From contig CAZMEV010000038.1 of assembly GCA_964565375.1 (NCBI GenBank), positions 1-26,821 of the forward strand: a stretch of 26,821 nt of DNA. The letters run 5' to 3'. The stretch comes from SLAN01 sp964565375. Lineage in GTDB: Bacteria; Spirochaetota; Spirochaetia; DSM-27196; SKKC01. The translations under genes and the position numbers were made by a program. This document shows, piece after piece, positions 23,223-26,821 of the stretch. The notes under the pieces are model-generated. The model saw only the letters and a program-made list of their open reading frames with translations, did no database searches and was not told the DNA's origin. Each line of letters starts with the position of its first letter. Positions within the stretch are counted from its first letter, which is position 1.

Positions 23223-25535
23223 ATGAACGATCGCCCGAACGACCTTTTCTCCGCCGCCGGGCCTGCTCCCGGGGGCATCAGCTCCGAACCGCTTGCCTCG
23301 CGAATGCGACCCCGCACGCTCGACGAGTTTATCGGGCAGGACCACATTCTCGGGCCCGGTCGTCTGCTGCGCCGGGCTATTGCAGCCGACATGCTCGGAA
23401 GCATCATCCTTTCCGGCCCCCCGGGTACCGGAAAGACAACCCTCGCCCGCGTTATCGCAAACACCACCCGAAGCGAGTTTACCTCGCTGAATGCAGTGCT
23501 CGGTGGCGTGAAGGACGTACGCGAGGCGATCGATACCGCACAGCAGCAGCGTGACTTCTACGGCCGGCGCACAATCCTCTTCGTCGACGAAGTCCACCGC
23601 TGGAATAAAGCCCAACAGGACGCACTTCTGCCGTGGGTGGAAAACGGTACGGTGATTCTCATCGGAGCCACCACCGAGAACCCGTTTTTTGAAGTAAACT
23701 CCGCCCTCGTAAGCCGCAGCCGAATCTTCCAACTTACTCCGCTCACAAACGACGATCTGTACAGAATCGCCCGGCAGGCGCTATCAGACGTCGAGCGCGG
23801 ATACGGGGCCTTTGATATTGAGATTGATGACTCGGCGCTCGCGCACCTCGTCGATGTTGCCGACGGCGACGCCCGCACCCTCCTGAATGCCCTGCAACTG
23901 GCCGTCGAAACCACTCCCGATCAGTTTCCGCCGGACGGCCCAGTGCATATAGGCCTGTCCGAGGCCGAAGAAAGCATCCAGCGGCGGGCGCTCCTCTACG
24001 ACCGCGAGGGCGACTATCACTTCGACGCAATCAGCGCGTTCATAAAGAGCGTGCGTGGCAGCGACCCGGATGCCGCCCTGTACTGGATGGCCCGTATGAT
24101 ACGTGCGGGTGAGGACCCGAAGTATCTGTTTCGCCGAATGCTTGTGCTCGCATCCGAGGATGTCGGCCTTGCCGACCCACACGCGCTTGCAGTAGTAGAG
24201 TCGGCCGCTGCGGCATTCGACCGCGTCGGCATGCCGGAGGGGCAGTACCACCTGACGCATGCAGCGCTCTATCTGGCAACCGCCCCCAAAAGCAACAGTA
24301 CCCTCGGCTATTTCGACGCCGTACAGGCAGTCGAAGAAGAGCAGCGACGGGAAGTGCCCAGACATCTGCGCGATGCAAACCGGGACGGTGCAGGGTTCGG
24401 ACACGGCGAAGGATACAAGTACCCTCATGCATACCGGGATCACTGGGTAGCCCAGGCATATCTGCCGGGCGATCTCGCCGGCCGGGTGTTTTATCATCCA
24501 TCCGATCAGGGCTACGAGATGCGCGTCGGAAGGGAAGTCCAGCGCCGGCGTGAGATTCAGCTCGCCGAGCTCGACGACACCTCCGACGACGGTGAGATTC
24601 TCACCTACACCGCAACAAAGGCCGCCGACAGCCAGTGGGTAGCCAGGGCACGGGCAGCCACCGCCGCCCGAAGCGCCGTGCGGGACGCGCTGTTCTCCTC
24701 CTTCGATGTTCCCCGCCACGCACGCGTGTTTGTCTTCGAGCCCGGCCCGCCGGTTCTCGTCTGGGAAGGCATGCGGGCAGCCCCGGAAGGGCTCGTCGTA
24801 GCCCTCTTCGCAAACGACGAGTACCGGAAACGCGCCGCCGACCGTCTGAGGGCCAGAGCCGGAGCCGGAACGAGCATGCCGGGAAAGGATCATCTCCCGA
24901 AAGAAGACCGGGAGGGCGATGAGATAGGAAACGGTGAGTTGGAAAACGCCGGGCCGGATCAACCGATTCTGCTTTCCGGAACAGCCGACAAACTCTTCGC
25001 GCCTGATGAAGCCGCAGCAGGGCTTGAAGAACATCTCGGCGACGGCTTCGAGGCGGCGTTTACCGACCGGCTCCTGAGCAGACTCGGCTCAGAAGCACTT
25101 TCCCGGCTCGTCGGACGATGTGCGCATCGCGCACGCATAGCCATGAGCGAACCGGCGCCCATGGCCGGAGTCCGCTTAAGCGATCTTGCCCGCAATTACA
25201 ACGCAGACCCGAGTGTCGTAGAGGCTCTCGAAAGCGCCGAACCAGCAATTTTCCCGCGAACCTCCCAGGCGGACCTCGACGCGATCGTAACGACTGTCCG
25301 GACATCCGGTTTGACCGTCGAGCAGGCGGAAATGCAAACGGTGGTCGACGAGCGCACAGTCCAAACCAGCGATATCGAGACCTGGTTCTCTTCGGACGCA
25401 GCATACGGGTCTGAACTTGCCACCGCCGGAGGCCGGGAACTGTGCAACAAAGTCCGTTCGGAGCTTTTGCGGACCATCGGCGACCGCACAGTCGAATGGA
25501 AACGCTCGTTTTACCTGATCCGCGCACACATCTAA
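23223..25535 (+). CDS. rarA: RarA/MgsA AAA+ ATPase fused to a methyltransferase-like domain
   Basis: A protein of 770 residues; normal RarA is about 445. The RarA part (about 28-440) has MRPRTLDEFIGQDHILG, Walker A SGPPGTGKTT (Lys71), Walker B FVDEVHRWNK (Asp122, Glu123), sensor 1 IGATTENPFFEVN and the C-terminal KYPHAYRDHWVAQAYLP. It acts at stalled replication forks with clamp and SSB. Residues about 441-770 form an added domain that looks like a diverged Rossmann methyltransferase (RDALFSSFDVPRHARVFVFEPGPPVLVWEGMRAAPEGLVVALF); the SAM motif is missing its glycines. Similar RarA fusions to an unknown domain are known, for example in cyanobacteria. The first 27 residues are not part of normal RarA, so a start nearer residue 28 is possible. 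Confidence 0.9.
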   Translation: MNDRPNDLFSAAGPAPGGISSEPLASRMRPRTLDEFIGQDHILGPGRLLRRAIAADMLGSIILSGPPGTGKTTLARVIANTTRSEFTSLNAVLGGVKDVREAIDTAQQQRDFYGRRTILFVDEVHRWNKAQQDALLPWVENGTVILIGATTENPFFEVNSALVSRSRIFQLTPLTNDDLYRIARQALSDVERGYGAFDIEIDDSALAHLVDVADGDARTLLNALQLAVETTPDQFPPDGPVHIGLSEAEESIQRRALLYDREGDYHFDAISAFIKSVRGSDPDAALYWMARMIRAGEDPKYLFRRMLVLASEDVGLADPHALAVVESAAAAFDRVGMPEGQYHLTHAALYLATAPKSNSTLGYFDAVQAVEEEQRREVPRHLRDANRDGAGFGHGEGYKYPHAYRDHWVAQAYLPGDLAGRVFYHPSDQGYEMRVGREVQRRREIQLAELDDTSDDGEILTYTATKAADSQWVARARAATAARSAVRDALFSSFDVPRHARVFVFEPGPPVLVWEGMRAAPEGLVVALFANDEYRKRAADRLRARAGAGTSMPGKDHLPKEDREGDEIGNGELENAGPDQPILLSGTADKLFAPDEAAAGLEEHLGDGFEAAFTDRLLSRLGSEALSRLVGRCAHRARIAMSEPAPMAGVRLSDLARNYNADPSVVEALESAEPAIFPRTSQADLDAIVTTVRTSGLTVEQAEMQTVVDERTVQTSDIETWFSSDAAYGSELATAGGRELCNKVRSELLRTIGDRTVEWKRSFYLIRAHI

Positions 25536-25606
25536 TCGGCGCGGAAAAGGATGCTGCCCGCCTTCGCAACCGGGCACTCGAATGGTTAATTGCCATCCGA
25601 TTGCCA

Positions 25607-25634
25607 CTTGTCTGTTTGCCCTTGTCTGTTTGCC
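25607..25634. repeat. Perfect 14-bp tandem duplication
   Basis: CTTGTCTGTTTGCC occurs twice in a row (25607-25620 and 25621-25634), with a diverged third copy following to about 25643. It lies in the 159-base gap between rarA and the YARHG gene, about 50 bases upstream of the latter's promoter candidate. The stretch is clearly less GC-rich than the surrounding genes. Confidence 0.75.
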
Positions 25635-25658
25635 ATTTGTTTGAGACGAAGACTTTTG

Positions 25659-25687
25659 TTGCAGCCGGGGCCGCACTGGAGTACGTT
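25659..25687 (+). promoter_or_regulatory. Promoter-like boxes of the YARHG protein gene
   Basis: TTGCAG (25659-25664) and TACGTT (25682-25687) are 17 bases apart; the -10 ends 7 bases before the GTG at 25695. TATAAC (25687-25692) is an alternative -10. There is no Shine-Dalgarno sequence. The -35 match is weak. Confidence 0.3.
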
Positions 25688-25694
25688 ATAACCT

Positions 25695-26777
25695 GTGAGA
25701 TTTCGCCACGTATTACCGCCTTTATTATTCTTTCTTCTCTTCGCAACGGCACCTCCGCTCGCGGCAAATGAAGCCTTCGTCCGCACAGCCGGCGGAAGCG
25801 CCACCCTCAGGCGAGCTGCTGAGACGAATGTACGAATGCGGGCGGAGTATATAGATATCAGCCTCTGCGACGAATTCTACGAGGTTGATGCGCTGTTTGT
25901 ATTCGACAATCCCGGCGAAACAGTGACCCACGAGGTCGGATTTCCCCGATTCAGTGCCGGAGATGCAACAGGCCAGGACTTCCGCGACTTTGAAAGCTGG
26001 GTAAACGATCAACCTGTCGAAGCAATCGAGGTGCCTGCGGCCGGCGGAAGTCACGATATAACCGGGGCCAATCGTTCAGAATCCGCCTCAGACCGGCAAC
26101 AGACATCGGGAGGCGATAATCCGGCACCACGCATCGACAGTTATTTCGTGCGTGATATCGAGTTCCCCTCGGGTGAGTTGACCACTACCCGGGTGCGCTA
26201 CCGTGCAGATTATGGACGAGATCGTCTCTTTCGCACCGTTCGATACCTGTATGGAACCGCACACACCTGGGCGGGAGATCTCGATACAATGACCGTTCGC
26301 ATTCTCAACAACAGCGAACGCTGGATCGATGAAGTCCGGTACGACGACATTTCCATAGCCGAACGGACTGACGAGATCGCCTTTGCCACACAGGGAGCCC
26401 GGAACTTCGACCTTATCAAGACCAGTGTCGATCCAGATCCGGAAGCCACCATAGATCTCTATATCGAACGCTATCCCTGGTGGCTCGGTGATCCGCTTTC
26501 GAGCGATGTATCCGATGACTGGATATTCGATTCAGTCCGCGTCAAACCGGAATATCTGAGACTGCTCACCCTTGAGCAGCTTCGGATATTCCGAAACACT
26601 TTTTTCGCCCGGAACGGCCTGGATTTCGGCGATGGAGAGCTGGGGCGGTATTTCAGCCAGTTCCGATGGTATGATCCGCACACCCGTTCGACCGACGGAC
26701 TGCTGAATGATATTGAAGAGCAGAACGTGGAACGTATAGAAGCCGAGGAACAGCGGCGGGAAAGTTTCGTACGGTAG
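25695..26777 (+). CDS. Secreted protein with DUF4424-like and YARHG domains
   Basis: A protein of 360 residues with a signal peptide (hydrophobic VLPPLLFFLLFATAPPLAA, likely cut near residue 24). Residues about 30-280 have a beta-rich pattern like DUF4424 (YIDISLCDEFYEVDALFVFDNPGE, TTTRVRYRAD). Residues about 288-335 are a YARHG domain: LEQLRIFRNTFFARNGLDF followed by ELGRYFSQFRWYDP; YARHG is usually found in extracellular or cell-wall proteins. The start is a GTG at 25695; no ATG fits the signal peptide. The stop codon lies inside the first unit of the 21-bp tandem repeat. Role unknown; periplasm or surface is likely. Confidence 0.85.
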   Translation: MRFRHVLPPLLFFLLFATAPPLAANEAFVRTAGGSATLRRAAETNVRMRAEYIDISLCDEFYEVDALFVFDNPGETVTHEVGFPRFSAGDATGQDFRDFESWVNDQPVEAIEVPAAGGSHDITGANRSESASDRQQTSGGDNPAPRIDSYFVRDIEFPSGELTTTRVRYRADYGRDRLFRTVRYLYGTAHTWAGDLDTMTVRILNNSERWIDEVRYDDISIAERTDEIAFATQGARNFDLIKTSVDPDPEATIDLYIERYPWWLGDPLSSDVSDDWIFDSVRVKPEYLRLLTLEQLRIFRNTFFARNGLDFGDGELGRYFSQFRWYDPHTRSTDGLLNDIEEQNVERIEAEEQRRESFVR

Positions 26778-26821
26778 CAGCGCTTCGCGGTATGGTAGCA
26801 GCGCTTCGCGGTATGGTAGCA
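26773..26821. repeat. 21-bp tandem repeat over a stop codon, runs off the window
   Basis: GGTAGCAGCGCTTCGCGGTAT occurs at 26773-26793 and again, identical, at 26794-26814, with a third copy starting at 26815. The TAG stop of the YARHG gene (26775-26777) lies in the first copy. The unit holds the palindrome AGCGCT and a small CGC/GCG hairpin. Total copy number is unknown because the window ends. Confidence 0.85.

Noticed and set aside
23784..25034. Long open frame of 416 codons on the minus strand
   Set aside because: It lies fully inside rarA on the opposite strand, has no recognisable domain, and reads like a shadow of GC-rich coding sequence (Cys- and Arg-rich, low complexity).

Overview
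The window is about 27 kb of GC-rich bacterial DNA, almost fully coding, with 17 genes I can support. No gap between genes exceeds 300 bases. I see no tRNA, rRNA, CRISPR array or insertion sequence. A predicted outer-membrane beta-barrel protein and two lipobox lipoproteins point to a diderm bacterium. Many acidic proteins, a MoxR-DUF58-transglutaminase operon, a YARHG-domain protein and a RarA fusion would fit a free-living, possibly halophilic or alkaliphilic spirochaete. That placement is inference from gene content and is not proven by the sequence.

Layout. (a) 1-111: a 37-bp tandem repeat array. (b) 113-757 (-): a small outer-membrane protein, divergent from 964-3045 (+): a cation/proton antiporter followed by a cytoplasmic regulator made of a PTS EIIA domain and a PII-like domain. 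The region between them holds a perfect palindrome and two direct repeats that look like operators. (c) 3153-9258 (+): a compact four-gene operon of MoxR ATPase, DUF58 protein, membrane transglutaminase and PQQ-propeller lipoprotein, probably an envelope assembly or quality-control module. (d) 9231-11918 (-): a large glycosidase-like protein, divergent from 12024-14197 (+): an O-methyltransferase and an MIO-type aromatic amino acid ammonia-lyase. (e) 14263-17226 (+): an ApbE flavin transferase lipoprotein and a membrane sulfatase/LTA-synthase-like enzyme, ending at a probable intrinsic terminator. (f) 17405-18100 (+): a LuxR-type regulator. (g) 18147-19996 (-): MsrB and an ALDH3-type aldehyde dehydrogenase, a stress/detoxification pair. 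(h) 20096-21307 (+): a coiled-coil protein, convergent with 21417-22988 (-): a PAS-PP2C (SpoIIE-type) phosphatase. (i) 23223-25535 (+): RarA fused to a degenerate methyltransferase-like domain. (j) 25695-26777 (+): a secreted DUF4424-like/YARHG protein whose stop codon lies in a 21-bp tandem repeat that runs off the window.

Two themes stand out. First, many genes that begin a transcription unit have no Shine-Dalgarno sequence. They instead carry a TTGACA-like box about 35-39 nt before the start codon, often with a TAC-type -10 box 5-9 nt before it. This geometry predicts leaderless or nearly leaderless mRNAs, while several operon-internal genes have clear GGAGG-type sites. Second, short tandem repeats of different unit length (37, 14, 14 and 21 bp) sit in several gaps or at gene ends. 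The most interesting gene-level observations are the antiporter with its EIIA-PII regulator, the ammonia-lyase with a non-canonical selectivity pair beside a methyltransferase, and the RarA fusion.
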